From Nocardiopsis sp. TSRI0078 (GTDB taxonomy: Bacteria > Actinomycetota > Actinomycetes > Streptosporangiales > Streptosporangiaceae): DNA of 64,000 nucleotides. The notes under the pieces are model-generated. The model was not told where the DNA came from and did not search any database. It was given only the letters and a program-made list of their open reading frames with translations. The stretch covers positions 82,374 through 146,373 of the forward strand of contig NZ_LWLB01000006.1 of the NCBI RefSeq assembly GCF_001905145.1, read 5' to 3'. Both the position numbers and the translations under genes were made by a program. This document shows positions 44,343 to 53,177 of this stretch, piece by piece; the first letter of the stretch is position 1, and every line of letters starts with the position of its first letter.

Positions 44343-45383
44343 CTACGGCTGGATGGTCACCTTGATCGCGGTGCCCGAGGCCACCGTCTCGATGGCCTTG
44401 TGCACGTCGGACAGGGACATCCGCTCGGTGATCAGGTCGGCCACCGGCACGGCGCCGGAGGAGATCAGCTCCAGGGCGCGGCGGTTGTGCTCGGGGCTGG
44501 AGCCGTTGGCGCCGAAGATCCGCAGCTCCCGGTAGTGCACCGCGTTGGCGTCCAGCTGGATGATCGGCGCGTCCTTGGGCAGGCCGCCGAAGAAGCTGAT
44601 CCGGCCGCTGCGGGCGACCATGCGCAGCGCGTCCTCCTGGGCGCGCCCGGAGGCGGCGGCGGTGATGACCACGTCGGCGCCCCGGCCGCCGGTCAGGCGG
44701 AGCACCTCCTCCACCGCGTCGGCCTCCTCACCGCAGATCGCGGCGTCGGGCTCGACGATGGCGGCGGACATGTCCAGGCGGCCCCGGTTGAGGTCCACCA
44801 GGTAGACCTTCGAGGCGCCGCGCGCCCGGGCCAGCCGGACGTGCAGGCAGCCGATGGGGCCGGCCCCCATGACCACCACCGTGTCGCCCTCGCCGACCCC
44901 GGCGATCTCCTGGCCGTTGAGCACGCACGCCAGCGGCTCGGCGACGGAGGCCTCGGCGAGGTCGATGTCCTCGGGCACCCGGTTGACCCCGTCCACGGCC
45001 AGGACCGCCTCGGGGATGACCATGTACTCGGCGAAGCCGCCGTCGTAGTGGTAGCCCATGGACTCCTGCCGGGAGCACACGGTGAACCGGCCGTCGGAGC
45101 ACTCCGCGCAGGTCCCGCACGGGATGGCGGCGATGACCTGGACGCGGTCGCCCTCGGACCAGCCGGTGACGCCCTCGCCCACCTCCACGATCCGTCCGGC
45201 GATCTCGTGGCCGATCACGCGGGGCGGGCGGATGTGGTGGTGGCCGTGCCGGGAGATCTTCACGTCCGTGCCGCAGGTGGAGCAGTTGACGACGGCGATC
45301 TTGATCTGTCCGGGTCCGGCGGTCGGCTCGGGGGCCTGCTCCAGTCGGATGTCACCGGGCGCGTAGAAGCGGGCGACGAGCAT
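44343..45383 (-). CDS. Zinc-dependent medium-chain dehydrogenase (polyol-phosphate type)
   Basis: The 346-residue protein has the zinc site (NCSTCGTD and GHEIAG), the structural zinc Cys set (CGTCAECSDGRFTVC) and the NAD-binding VVVMGAGPIGCLHVRL. It resembles GatD/sorbitol dehydrogenase. Located after the PTS IIA gene and before ptsI, it is a good candidate for oxidising the imported hexitol phosphate to a ketose phosphate, which the PfkB kinase would then phosphorylate. The exact substrate is not deducible. Confidence 0.88.
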   Translation of the reverse strand: MLVARFYAPGDIRLEQAPEPTAGPGQIKIAVVNCSTCGTDVKISRHGHHHIRPPRVIGHEIAGRIVEVGEGVTGWSEGDRVQVIAAIPCGTCAECSDGRFTVCSRQESMGYHYDGGFAEYMVIPEAVLAVDGVNRVPEDIDLAEASVAEPLACVLNGQEIAGVGEGDTVVVMGAGPIGCLHVRLARARGASKVYLVDLNRGRLDMSAAIVEPDAAICGEEADAVEEVLRLTGGRGADVVITAAASGRAQEDALRMVARSGRISFFGGLPKDAPIIQLDANAVHYRELRIFGANGSSPEHNRRALELISSGAVPVADLITERMSLSDVHKAIETVASGTAIKVTIQP

Positions 45384-45446
45384 GTTCGGGCCTTTCTGGT
45401 GGTGCCCCGCCGGGCCGGGTCGCGGCCCGGCGGGTGATGGGTGCGC

Positions 45447-45890
45447 TCAGCCGTTCGGGTCCTGGCCGAGCAGGTCGACGACGTCGGAGGGGGCGGTGGC
45501 GGCGCGCAGCCGCGCGGCCTTCGCGGGGTCGGTGAGGATCCCCGCCAGCGAGGACAGCACGCCCAGGTGCTCGTCCCCGGAGGCGGCGATGCCGATGGCC
45601 ACGTGGACGGTGGACCCGCCCCAGTCGACCCCGTCGGGGAACTGGACCACGGCCAGCGCGGTCCGCCTCACCAGCGCCCGTGAGGCGTCGGTTCCGTGCG
45701 GGATGGCCACGCCCTCGCCCACGAAGGTGGGGATGGAGGCCTCGCGCTCGTGCATGGCCCCCACGTAGCCGGGTTCGACGGCCCCCAGCTCGACCAGGAG
45801 GGCGCCGCACTGGTCGATGGCCTCGGCCCGGTCCGCGGCGGTGCGGCCCAGCCGGACCGCGTCGGCGGTCAGCGCCAGCTCACTCGGCAA
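45447..45890 (-). CDS. PTS IIA component, mannitol/fructose type
   Basis: The 147-residue IIA domain carries the phospho-His in GVAIPHGTD and the flanking HEREASIPTFVGE. The start is a TTG at 45890 with GGGAG 5 bases upstream, overlapping the IIB stop by 11 bases. It accepts phosphate from HPr and passes it to IIB. Confidence 0.9.
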   Translation of the reverse strand: MPSELALTADAVRLGRTAADRAEAIDQCGALLVELGAVEPGYVGAMHEREASIPTFVGEGVAIPHGTDASRALVRRTALAVVQFPDGVDWGGSTVHVAIGIAASGDEHLGVLSSLAGILTDPAKAARLRAATAPSDVVDLLGQDPNG

Positions 45891-46188
45891 GGGTGCTCCC
45901 GTCCCTGACGGCCTGCTCCAGGCGGGTGAAGGCGGGGTCGCCCATGAACATCTGGAAGCCGATGACGACGGTGTCGGGCACCCGTTTGCGGGCCCGGTCG
46001 ACCAGGCCGGCGTGGCACACGACCACGTCGGCGCCCTCGGGGATCCGGTCGACCGGGGAGTGTTCGACGCTCACCCCGTGCGGGGACAGGGACCTGCTCA
46101 GCTGCGAGGTGAGCAGCACGCTGCTGCCCATGCCGGCGTCGCAGGCGACGACGACCTTCCTGATGTCGGAGCCTTGGATACTGCTCAT
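45880..46188 (-). CDS. PTS IIB component, mannitol type
   Basis: The 102-residue protein has the phosphocysteine loop [10 protein letters not shown]. It overlaps both IIC (ATGA) and IIA, so the three are translationally coupled. It passes phosphate from IIA to the sugar during transport through IIC. Confidence 0.9.
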   Translation of the reverse strand: MSSIQGSDIRKVVVACDAGMGSSVLLTSQLSRSLSPHGVSVEHSPVDRIPEGADVVVCHAGLVDRARKRVPDTVVIGFQMFMGDPAFTRLEQAVRDGSTLAE

Positions 46189-47288
46189 GAGGTGCTCTCC
46201 TGGTTCTCTGTTGCCTGCTCGGCCTCCTCCTCGCGCCGGGCCCTGCGTTCGGCGCGGCCGAAGCCGAGCAGGAGCGACGCGAGGACGAAGGAGACGGCGG
46301 TGCCGACGGCGACCCCGGCCAGGACCGCGAGGTGCTCACCGCGCGGGGTGACGGCCATGAGGGCGATGATGCTGCCGGGCGAGGGTGTGGCGACCAGCCC
46401 GGCGCCGAGCACCAGGAAGGTGGCCAGGCCCGACATCCCGCCGCCGATCGCGGCGAGGATGAGCTTGGGCTGGGCGAGGATGTACGGGAAGTAGATCTCG
46501 TGGATCCCGCCGAGGAAGTGGATGACGATCGCGCCGGGCGCGGTGGCGCGGCTGACGCGGGGGCCGAAGCACAGGCAGGCCAGCAGGATGCCCAGGCCCG
46601 GGCCGGGGCTGGTCTCGATGAGGAACTCGATCGCCTGCCCCTCCTCGGCCACCCGGGCCACGCCCAGCGGGCTGAGGACGCCGTGGTTGATGGCGTTGTT
46701 GAGGAACAGCACCTTGGCGGGCTCGACGAGGACCGAGACCAGGGGCAGCAGCGACAGGTCGATGAGGAACTGGACGCCGTTGCCGAGCCAGCGGGCGACG
46801 ACGGTCACCACCGGGCCGATGGCGTAGAGGCCGACGACGGCCATGATCCCGCCGAGGATGCCCGCGCTGAAGTTGTTGACCAGCATCTCGAAGCCGGGGC
46901 GGATGCGCGGCTGGACGAGGGCGTCGAACCTCTTGAGCAGGTAGGCGGTGAGCGGGCCGATGACCATCGCGCCGAGGAACATCGGGATGTCGGCGGAGAC
47001 GATGACGCCGACGGTGGCGATCGCGCCGACCACGCCGCCGCGCTTGTCGTGGACGAGGTGGCCGCCCGTGTAGCCGATCAGCAGCGGCAGCAGGTAGCCG
47101 ATCATCGGGTCCACGAGCTGGGCGAGGTGCTCGTTGGGCCACCAGCCGTCGGGGATGAACAGGGCGGTGATCAGTCCCCAGGCGATGAACGCGCCGATGT
47201 TGGGCATCACCATGCTGGCCAGGAACCCGCCGAAGCGCTGGATCCCGGAGCGCACCGAGGCGAGTGCGCTGCTCTGCTGTGTGGTCAA
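46185..47288 (-). CDS. PTS IIC membrane component, mannitol family
   Basis: The 367-residue membrane protein has the MtlA-type pattern: [44 protein letters not shown], and [15 protein letters not shown] start at 47288 with AGGAGG 6 bases upstream. In MtlA of enteric bacteria IIC, IIB and IIA are fused; here they are separate genes. Confidence 0.93.
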   Translation of the reverse strand: MTTQQSSALASVRSGIQRFGGFLASMVMPNIGAFIAWGLITALFIPDGWWPNEHLAQLVDPMIGYLLPLLIGYTGGHLVHDKRGGVVGAIATVGVIVSADIPMFLGAMVIGPLTAYLLKRFDALVQPRIRPGFEMLVNNFSAGILGGIMAVVGLYAIGPVVTVVARWLGNGVQFLIDLSLLPLVSVLVEPAKVLFLNNAINHGVLSPLGVARVAEEGQAIEFLIETSPGPGLGILLACLCFGPRVSRATAPGAIVIHFLGGIHEIYFPYILAQPKLILAAIGGGMSGLATFLVLGAGLVATPSPGSIIALMAVTPRGEHLAVLAGVAVGTAVSFVLASLLLGFGRAERRARREEEAEQATENQESTS

Positions 47289-47519
47289 GGGGGACCTCCT
47301 GGGAGGTGCGGCGGGCGTCTGCCGCGCCGGGGTGAGGGGTGGGTGGTGGCGGTGTGGGGGTGGAGTAAGGGAGTGGACGAGGAAGGCGGGTGGGGAGGGA
47401 GTGAATGGTGTGGGGTTCGGGACGGACGTACTGGGTGGGGATCGAGGATGTCGGGCGCTCCGGGGTGGTGCGGTCCCGGGCGGGGACCGACGGACGGCAC
47501 CCCGGAGGCCCTGTCCCGG
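47289..47519. other. Intergenic region between DeoR regulator and PTS IIC
   Basis: GC-rich, G-rich on the plus strand (repeated GTGGGG), with no recognised operator. It is 231 bases long and probably contains the PTS operon promoter on the minus strand. Confidence 0.35.
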
Positions 47520-48281
47520 TCAGACCACCCGGACGCGCGGCCCGGCGGCCTCCAGTTCCTCGGCGAGCCCTGTCGCGAGCCCGGTGTCGGTGATGATCGT
47601 GTCCAGGTCCTCGACCACGGCGAAGCGGGCGAAGTGGTCGTTGCCGACCTTGGTGTGGTCGGCGAGGAGGACGCAGCGGCGGGCCGAGGCGATCATGGCC
47701 CGCTTGACCTCGGCCTCCGCGGGGTCGGGCGTGGTGAGCCCGCGCTCGACGGAGACGCCGTTGGTGGCCATGAAGGCCACGTCCACGTAGGACTCGGCGA
47801 GCGAGCGCAGCGCCCAGGCGTCGACGGTGGCCTGGGTGCGCGTGCGCAGGCGGCCGCCGAGCAGCATGAGGTTGATGTTGGTGCGCGGGGCGAGTGTGAG
47901 GGCTATGGAGAGGGAGTTGGTGACGACGGTGAGCTCGCGGTCGGAGGGCAGCTGCTCGGCGAGGCGCCCGGTGGTGGAGCCGGCGTCGAGCAGGATGGCG
48001 CCCTCGTCGGGGAGTTCGGCCAGGGCGGCCTTGGCGACGCGCTCCTTCTCCTCGGTCAGGACGGAGTCGCGCACGTTGAGGGCGGGTTCGAAGCCCAGCC
48101 GCTCGACGGGGATCGCGCCACCGTGGACCCGGCGCAGCACCCCGTGGCGTTCGAGTGCCGTGAGGTCGCGCCGGATGGTCTCATAGGTCACGTCGAACTC
48201 CGCGGCGAGCCCCGTGACGTCGACCCGGCCGTCCCGCCGGGCGCGTTCGAGGATCGCCTTCTGGCGCTCTTCCGCGTACAT
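47520..48281 (-). CDS. DeoR/GlpR-family transcriptional regulator
   Basis: The 253-residue repressor has the DeoR N-terminal helix-turn-helix (ERQKAILERARRDGRVDVTGLAAEFDVTYETIRRDLTALERHGVL...HGGA) and the phosphosugar-binding C domain with LLDAGSTTGRLAEQL and MATNGVS. Divergent from fruK-like pfkB and upstream of the PTS genes, it is the obvious controller of both, sensing a phosphorylated ketose. Confidence 0.94.
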   Translation of the reverse strand: MYAEERQKAILERARRDGRVDVTGLAAEFDVTYETIRRDLTALERHGVLRRVHGGAIPVERLGFEPALNVRDSVLTEEKERVAKAALAELPDEGAILLDAGSTTGRLAEQLPSDRELTVVTNSLSIALTLAPRTNINLMLLGGRLRTRTQATVDAWALRSLAESYVDVAFMATNGVSVERGLTTPDPAEAEVKRAMIASARRCVLLADHTKVGNDHFARFAVVEDLDTIITDTGLATGLAEELEAAGPRVRVV

Positions 48282-48289
48282 GTTGGATC

Positions 48290-48600
48290 ACCTGTGTTTC
48301 GGTGTGGTTTTCGGTGAGTTTAATGGTGTTGTCTGGGACACACAAGGGGTACCTCCACCCAATATCCCAGCCACACCACACCCGACCCCCGCCCCGTACC
48401 ACCCGGCCGAGCAGGGAGGATCATCCGACGACGCGTCGGCCCCTCGACACCGCCGACGAAGGAGGGGGCGGCCTCCGGAAGCCCTCCGGCGACCGCCCCG
48501 CAGAACCGAGGACGGGACACATGAGTGTTGACACACACAGACAAACACACATAATCAAAGGTAGTCCAACATCCGGACCGGGCCGGGCGCAGACACCCCG
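48290..48600. promoter_or_regulatory. DeoR/PfkB divergent control region
   Basis: The region near the DeoR start has two copies of TTTCGGTG 12 bases apart (48298 and 48310) and TGTGTTT. Near the kinase start is the inverse AAACACACATAATCAAA (48543-48559), within CACACACAGACAAACACACA. These A/T-richer, inverted TGTGTTT/AAACACA motifs are candidate operators for the DeoR regulator. Confidence 0.5.
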
Positions 48601-48612
48601 AAAAGAGCACCC

Positions 48613-49554
48613 ATGATCCTGACCCTCACCCCCAACCCCAGCGTGGACCACACCTTGGAGGTGGGCCGCCTGGTGCGCGGCGAGGTCCTGCGGGTGGGCT
48701 CCACCCGCGCGCAGGCGGGCGGCAAGGGCGTCAACGTCGCCCGGGCCCTGCGCCGCGCGGGCGTCGCCACCCGAGCGGTCCTGCCCGTGGGAGGGGGCGG
48801 GGGCGCCGAGCTCACCGCCCTGCTCGGGGACCTGCCCTGCGTCACCGTCCCCATCGAGGGCGAGACGCGCGCCAACATCGCCGTCACCGAGGCCGACGGC
48901 ACCACCACCAAGCTCAACGCCCCCGGCCCCGTCCTGTCCCCCGAGGAGACCGGCGCCCTGCTCCGCGCCCTGGAGGAGGAGTTGGGCCGCGGTCCCGACT
49001 GGGTGGTGGCCAGCGGCAGCCTCCCCTCCGGAGCACCCGACGACCTGTACGTGCGCGTCGCCGAACTGGCCGCCTCCCACGGGGTCCCCCTCGCCCTGGA
49101 CACCTCCGGCAAACCCCTGGAGGCGGCGGCGCGCGCGGGGTCGGTGTCCCTGATCAAGCCCAACCACGACGAACTGGCCGAACTGGTCGGGCGGGACCTG
49201 CCCACCGTCGGCGCGGTCACCGACGCCGCCCGCGAGGTCCTGGACCGGGGCGACGGCCGCGCACTGGTGACACTCGGCGGACACGGTGCGATACTCGTTG
49301 GCCCCGGGCACACCTGGTGGGCGCGCGGTCCCCAGGTCCGCACGCGCAGCACGGTGGGTGCGGGCGACTGCGCCCTCGCCGGGTTCCTGGGCGCGGACGG
49401 CTCCCCCGACCAGCGGCTGCGCCGCGCGGTGGCGTGGGGAACGGCCGCGGTGTCCCTGCCCGGAACCACCGTCCCCTCACCCGACGACGTGACCACCGAC
49501 GCGATCACGGTGGTGGCCGACCCCGACCCGCGGTGGTCGGTCGACACACTCTGA
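48613..49554 (+). CDS. PfkB-family sugar-phosphate kinase (1-phosphofructokinase / tagatose-6-phosphate kinase type)
   Basis: The 313-residue kinase has the N-terminal LTLTPNPSVDHTLEV and GGKGVNVARALRRAG of the FruK/LacC group, and the catalytic loop STVGAGDCALAGFLG (Asp in GAGD). It would phosphorylate a ketose phosphate to the bisphosphate. FruK and tagatose-6-phosphate kinase cannot be separated by eye; the company of a hexitol PTS and dehydrogenase makes either fit. HPr follows 48 bases downstream. Confidence 0.9.
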   Translation: MILTLTPNPSVDHTLEVGRLVRGEVLRVGSTRAQAGGKGVNVARALRRAGVATRAVLPVGGGGGAELTALLGDLPCVTVPIEGETRANIAVTEADGTTTKLNAPGPVLSPEETGALLRALEEELGRGPDWVVASGSLPSGAPDDLYVRVAELAASHGVPLALDTSGKPLEAAARAGSVSLIKPNHDELAELVGRDLPTVGAVTDAAREVLDRGDGRALVTLGGHGAILVGPGHTWWARGPQVRTRSTVGAGDCALAGFLGADGSPDQRLRRAVAWGTAAVSLPGTTVPSPDDVTTDAITVVADPDPRWSVDTL

Positions 49555-49602
49555 CCGGGCCGGAAACGATCCCGGCCCGCCCGACGACCCCCGAGGACTG
49601 AC

Positions 49603-49872
49603 ATGCCCCAGCGCTCCGTGGCCATCGCCTCCCAGCTCGGCCTGCACGCCCGCCCCGCCGCCCTGTTCGTCCAGGCCGTCAACGAGTCCGGCCTGCCCGT
49701 CATGGTCTCCCGCGAGGGCCACAAGCCGGTGGACGCGCGCAGCGTGCTCGCGGTGATGTCGATGGGCGCCAAGCACGGCGAGACGGTGACCCTGACCTGC
49801 GAGGACTCCGAGAACGCCGACAAGGTCCTGGACGGACTGGTGGAGATGCTGTCCAGGGAGCTGGACACCTGA
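49603..49872 (+). CDS. ptsH: PTS phosphocarrier protein HPr
   Basis: The 89-residue protein has the phosphohistidine site GLHARPA (H15) and the conserved S47 (ARSVLAVMSMG) that HPr kinase phosphorylates in Firmicutes; a kinase is not in the window. It passes phosphate from EI to IIA. It is co-oriented with, and close to, the PfkB gene. Confidence 0.95.
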   Translation: MPQRSVAIASQLGLHARPAALFVQAVNESGLPVMVSREGHKPVDARSVLAVMSMGAKHGETVTLTCEDSENADKVLDGLVEMLSRELDT

Positions 49873-49912
49873 GCCTCGGCGGCCCGCCCCGCGCGGGGCG
49901 GGCCGCCGAGGC
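49873..49912 (+). terminator. Terminator after the HPr gene
   Basis: An 18-bp perfect stem (GCCTCGGCGGCCCGCCCC and complement) with GCGC loop, starting immediately after the HPr stop codon. Confidence 0.85.
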
Positions 49913-49962
49913 CGCGGCCACGGGCCCTGGCCATACCCCCGGGCCGCGGCTACCGTGCTCCC

Positions 49963-50142
49963 ATGGACACCTCACGTGACGACACCGCCATCGGCCCCTC
50001 GGGGATCTGCAGGCGGGGGCAGCACGACTGGAAGCACGATCCGCCCGGGGCGAAGCGGCAGATCTGCACCAGGTGCCGGTCCATGTCCACGACGAACTAC
50101 TGCGACTGCGCCGAGTGCGCCTCCGGCGGCTCCGAGGGCTGA
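49963..50142 (+). CDS. Small cysteine-rich zinc-ribbon-like protein
   Basis: The 59-residue product (ATG 49963 to TGA 50140) has GICRRGQHDW, ICTRC and YCDCAEC, giving a CxxC and CxCxxC set that suggests zinc binding. No RBS is obvious. It has the codon bias of the region, unlike the flanking non-coding bases. No family recognised. Confidence 0.55.
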   Translation: MDTSRDDTAIGPSGICRRGQHDWKHDPPGAKRQICTRCRSMSTTNYCDCAECASGGSEG

Positions 50143-50204
50143 CCCCCGGGTGCGGGTTCCGTTCCCCTGAGGGAGGGAGTCCTCCCCCGGCCTCCCCGCC
50201 CGGC

Positions 50205-50969
50205 CTACTCCTCGCCCGGCGTGACGCGGTGGACCTTGTGCTGGGCTGCCTGCGCGCGCGGGCGCACCACCAGGAGGTCGATGTTCACGTGCGGGGGGCG
50301 GGTGACCGCCCACACGATGGTGTCGGCGACGTCCTCGGCGGTCAGCGGATCGGGGACACCGGCGTAGACGGCCTCGGCGGCGCCGGCGTCGCCGCGCAGC
50401 CTGTTGAGGGAGAACTCCTCGGTCCTGACCATGCCGGGCGCGACCTCCAGCACGCGCACGGGCTCGCCGCACAGCTCCAGGCGCAGCGTGGCGGCGAGGG
50501 TGTGCGCGCCGTGCTTGGCGGCCACGTAGCCGCCACCGCCCTCGTAGACCACGTGCCCGGCCACTGAGGAGACGACCAGCACGGTGCCGTCGCCGCTGTC
50601 GACCAGCTTGGGCAGCAGGGCCTGGGTCATGTTGAGCACGCCGATGACGTTGACCTCGTACATGGCGCGCCAGTCGGCGGGGTCCCCGGTGGCGACGGTC
50701 TCCGTGCCGATGGCGCCGCCCGCGTTGTTGACCAGCACGTCGCAGGCGGGCAGGGAGTCGGCGAAGGCGTCGACGGCCGCGCGGTCGGTGACGTCGAGGA
50801 CGTGGGCGCGGGCGCTGCGGCCCTCCTTGGCCAGCTCCTCCGCCAGCGCCTCGATCCGGTCGGCGCGGCGGGCGACGAGGACCACGTCGTAGCCCCGCGC
50901 CGCGAGGCCGCGCGCGGTGGCGGCCCCGATCCCGCTGCTGGCTCCGGTGACGACCGCGGTCGCTGTCAT
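50205..50969 (-). CDS. Short-chain dehydrogenase/reductase
   Basis: The 254-residue SDR has TGASSGIG, NNAGG, the catalytic Ser (VVSSVAGHV) and YVAAK. It resembles the YdfG/serine-type group in its RRADRIEALAEEL and PGMVRTEEF segments. ATG at 50969 with GGGAGGAG 5 bases upstream. Divergent from the LysR gene, so it may be its target. Confidence 0.93.
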   Translation of the reverse strand: MTATAVVTGASSGIGAATARGLAARGYDVVLVARRADRIEALAEELAKEGRSARAHVLDVTDRAAVDAFADSLPACDVLVNNAGGAIGTETVATGDPADWRAMYEVNVIGVLNMTQALLPKLVDSGDGTVLVVSSVAGHVVYEGGGGYVAAKHGAHTLAATLRLELCGEPVRVLEVAPGMVRTEEFSLNRLRGDAGAAEAVYAGVPDPLTAEDVADTIVWAVTRPPHVNIDLLVVRPRAQAAQHKVHRVTPGEE

Positions 50970-51180
50970 GGTGGCTCCTCCCGGGGTTGGCTGTCGCGCA
51001 GAGCGTATCCGGTGGCCCCTCCCCCGGCCCGGCCAGGGACGTGACTCGCCCGGACCGGGAGGCGGGCGGAGCGGATCAACGGCCACCGTGCTTCCATGAG
51101 GGTTGCCCGCCGCTCCGCCGTGTTCTCCGGGAACGGCGGGCTGCGAGCGGCACGACGGATACGAGAGAGGGGCGGGCCGG

Positions 51181-52068
51181 TTGCGGGGCATCGAGATCCG
51201 GGAGCTGGAGTGCTTCCTCGTCCTGGCCGAGGAGCTGCACCTCGGGCACGCGGGCGAGCGGCTGGGCGTGTCGGCGGACACGGTGGACCAGTTGGTGCGC
51301 TCGCTGGAGGACCGGGTCGGCGCTCCGCTGCTGGACCCCGCCAGCCGCCGCTGCGGCCTCACCCGCTTCGGCGAGGAGTTCCTCGACAACCTGCGGCCCG
51401 CCTACCAGAACCTGGCCGCGGTGGTGGACGGCGCCCGCGAGCGCGCCCGGGGCGGACCGCTGCGGGTGCGCCTCGGCTTCCAGGGCACGGTGCACGGACC
51501 CGTGGCCGAGGCGGTCCGCACGTTCGAGGAGCGCGAGCCCGGCGCGCGGGTGGAGATCATGGAGATCAAGCTCTCGGACGTGTTCGGCCCGCTGCGCGAG
51601 GGCGAGGTGGACGCCGCCGTGGTCCTGCTGCCGGTCCGCGAGCGCGACCTGGTCGTGGGCGCGGTCTTCTCCCGCCAGCCGCAGCGGCTCGCGCTGCCCG
51701 AGGACCACCCGCTCGCCTCGCGGTCGGTCATCGGGGTGGAGGACATGGCGCGGGTCCCGCTCATCCCGGTCCGGCGGGCGCCCGACTACTGGCTGCGCGT
51801 CCACTCCCCCACCGTCACCCCGCTGGGCAGGACCATCCACCACGAGCAGGCCGTGGACACCCTGCGCGAGGGGCTGTCCCAGGTCGCCGCGGGCCGGGGC
51901 GCCATGCTGCTGTGCGGGGACACCGCCGACCACGGGGACCGGGACGGCGTCGTCCTGGTGCCGGTCAGCGGCCTGCCGGAGTCCTCGCTCGGGCTGGTGT
52001 GGCCGCGCGGGGACCGGAACCCGGGGGTGCCGGTCCTGGCCGCCGCCCTCACCGAGGCCCTGGCCTAG
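51181..52068 (+). CDS. LysR-family transcriptional regulator
   Basis: The 295-residue protein starts with the LysR helix-turn-helix (IEIRELECFLVLAEELHLGHAGERLGVSADTVDQLVRSLEDRVGAPLL) and has the periplasmic-binding-like effector domain (LRVRLGFQGTVHGPVAEAVR ... GEVDAAVVLLPVRERD). TTG at 51181, with GAGAGGGGCGGG just upstream. Likely controls the divergent SDR gene, from the 211-base spacer. Confidence 0.9.
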   Translation: MRGIEIRELECFLVLAEELHLGHAGERLGVSADTVDQLVRSLEDRVGAPLLDPASRRCGLTRFGEEFLDNLRPAYQNLAAVVDGARERARGGPLRVRLGFQGTVHGPVAEAVRTFEEREPGARVEIMEIKLSDVFGPLREGEVDAAVVLLPVRERDLVVGAVFSRQPQRLALPEDHPLASRSVIGVEDMARVPLIPVRRAPDYWLRVHSPTVTPLGRTIHHEQAVDTLREGLSQVAAGRGAMLLCGDTADHGDRDGVVLVPVSGLPESSLGLVWPRGDRNPGVPVLAAALTEALA

Positions 52069-52089
52069 GGGGCCGGCCACAGACGTCGC

Positions 52090-52132
52090 GGGCGTGGAAA
52101 CAGGGGGTTCCACGCCCGTTGATCCTGTACCC
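52090..52132 (+). terminator. Terminator of the LysR gene, overlapping dispersed repeat copy 2
   Basis: GGGCGTGGAA (52090-52099) pairs with TTCCACGCCC (52108-52117). Bases 52110-52132 are the second copy of the repeat at 10493-10515. A second hairpin (GTAGCGAG ... CTCGCTAC) follows at about 52135-52160. Confidence 0.7.
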
Positions 52133-52185
52133 GTAGCGAGGTCGGGCGCCCGGACTCGCTACAAGTACAAGAAGCGTCACGCCGG

Positions 52186-52920
52186 TCAGGACGGGACCGA
52201 CGGCGACGGCGGCCGCCACCCCCGTCCGACCAGCAGCGAGAAGGCGAGAACGAGCTCGGACATCATGAGGACCACCAGCACGCCGGTGATCCAGCCCGGG
52301 AGGCCGAGGCCGAACACATGGGCCGCCCCGTCGACGACGTAGGCGAGCCCGCCCAGGCCGACCAGGGTTCCCAGCACCGGCGGCGGCCCGGCCTTGAGCA
52401 CCAGCCACCCGAGCACCGCGAGGTGGGCGCCGAAGAACACCAGCACGACCGGATAGCCCGCCTCGAACAGTCCCAGGTGCGCCGCCGCGAGGGCCGCCCG
52501 GTCCGGCTCCGCCATCCCCGGCGCGGCCGCGGCACCATCGGTCAGCAGACGGCCGGCGGCGACGTATTCGAGCAGCAGCGCGCCGACCAGGGCGGTGTAG
52601 ACGAGCCGCAGGCTCATCGATACCAGGGCCAGGCCGGGGCTCACCCGGCGCAGGAGCAGGAACAGGAGCACGGCGACCGGAACGTCGAGCAGGAACGCGA
52701 CCAGATAGCCCGCGAGTCCGGCGCGGAACAGGCCGGGGGACTCCGTGACCGCTCGGAGCGTCGCCATCGGATCCGCGCTGACGACCAACCGCTCCCGGAC
52801 CCCGAGTTCCGCGAACATCGCGCAGCAGGCCATCGCGACCAGCATCGCCCCACACGTTCTGGCCAGACGGACCGAGGAGGCACCCGTACCGGTTTCCCCT
52901 CCGGGTCGAATCGTGTCCAC
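52186..52920 (-). CDS. DUF4386 membrane protein
   Basis: The 244-residue protein has six hydrophobic segments (from ARTCGAMLVAMACCAMFAELG to ITGVLVVLMMSELVLAFSLL) matching DUF4386. I choose the GTG at 52920, with AAGGA 8 bases upstream; the ATG at 52929 sits directly on that RBS. Function unknown. Two related palindromes just upstream suggest repression. Confidence 0.8.
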   Translation of the reverse strand: MDTIRPGGETGTGASSVRLARTCGAMLVAMACCAMFAELGVRERLVVSADPMATLRAVTESPGLFRAGLAGYLVAFLLDVPVAVLLFLLLRRVSPGLALVSMSLRLVYTALVGALLLEYVAAGRLLTDGAAAAPGMAEPDRAALAAAHLGLFEAGYPVVLVFFGAHLAVLGWLVLKAGPPPVLGTLVGLGGLAYVVDGAAHVFGLGLPGWITGVLVVLMMSELVLAFSLLVGRGWRPPSPSVPS

Positions 52921-52930
52921 GACAACCATC

Positions 52931-52977
52931 CTTACAGGTGTAAGTCTGCGAATCCCGGCCAACCTTACACCTGTAAG
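52931..52977. promoter_or_regulatory. Twin CTTACA/TGTAAG palindromes upstream of DUF4386
   Basis: CTTACAGGTGTAAG (52931-52944) and CTTACACCTGTAAG (52964-52977) are the same palindrome, one with centre GG and the other with centre CC (each the reverse complement of the other), with starts 33 bases apart. The spacing (about three DNA turns) fits cooperative binding of a TetR- or MerR-type repressor. No such regulator is adjacent. Confidence 0.75.
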
Positions 52978-53177
52978 GCCATAAAGTCGCCCCCCGCGGA
53001 GGAGACCGTGGTCGCCACGGCCCGAGGGCGGCCGCACGGACCGGCTCCACCCCGCCCGCCCGCCGCCTCCGGTCCCCGCGATCGGGGAAAACCCGTGGCC
53101 CCGGAAAGCCGCGGTTGCTAGCGTGGGCGAAATTTCCGCCCGGAGCCGCCGGGTTCCCCGAAAGGAAAAATACGCAC

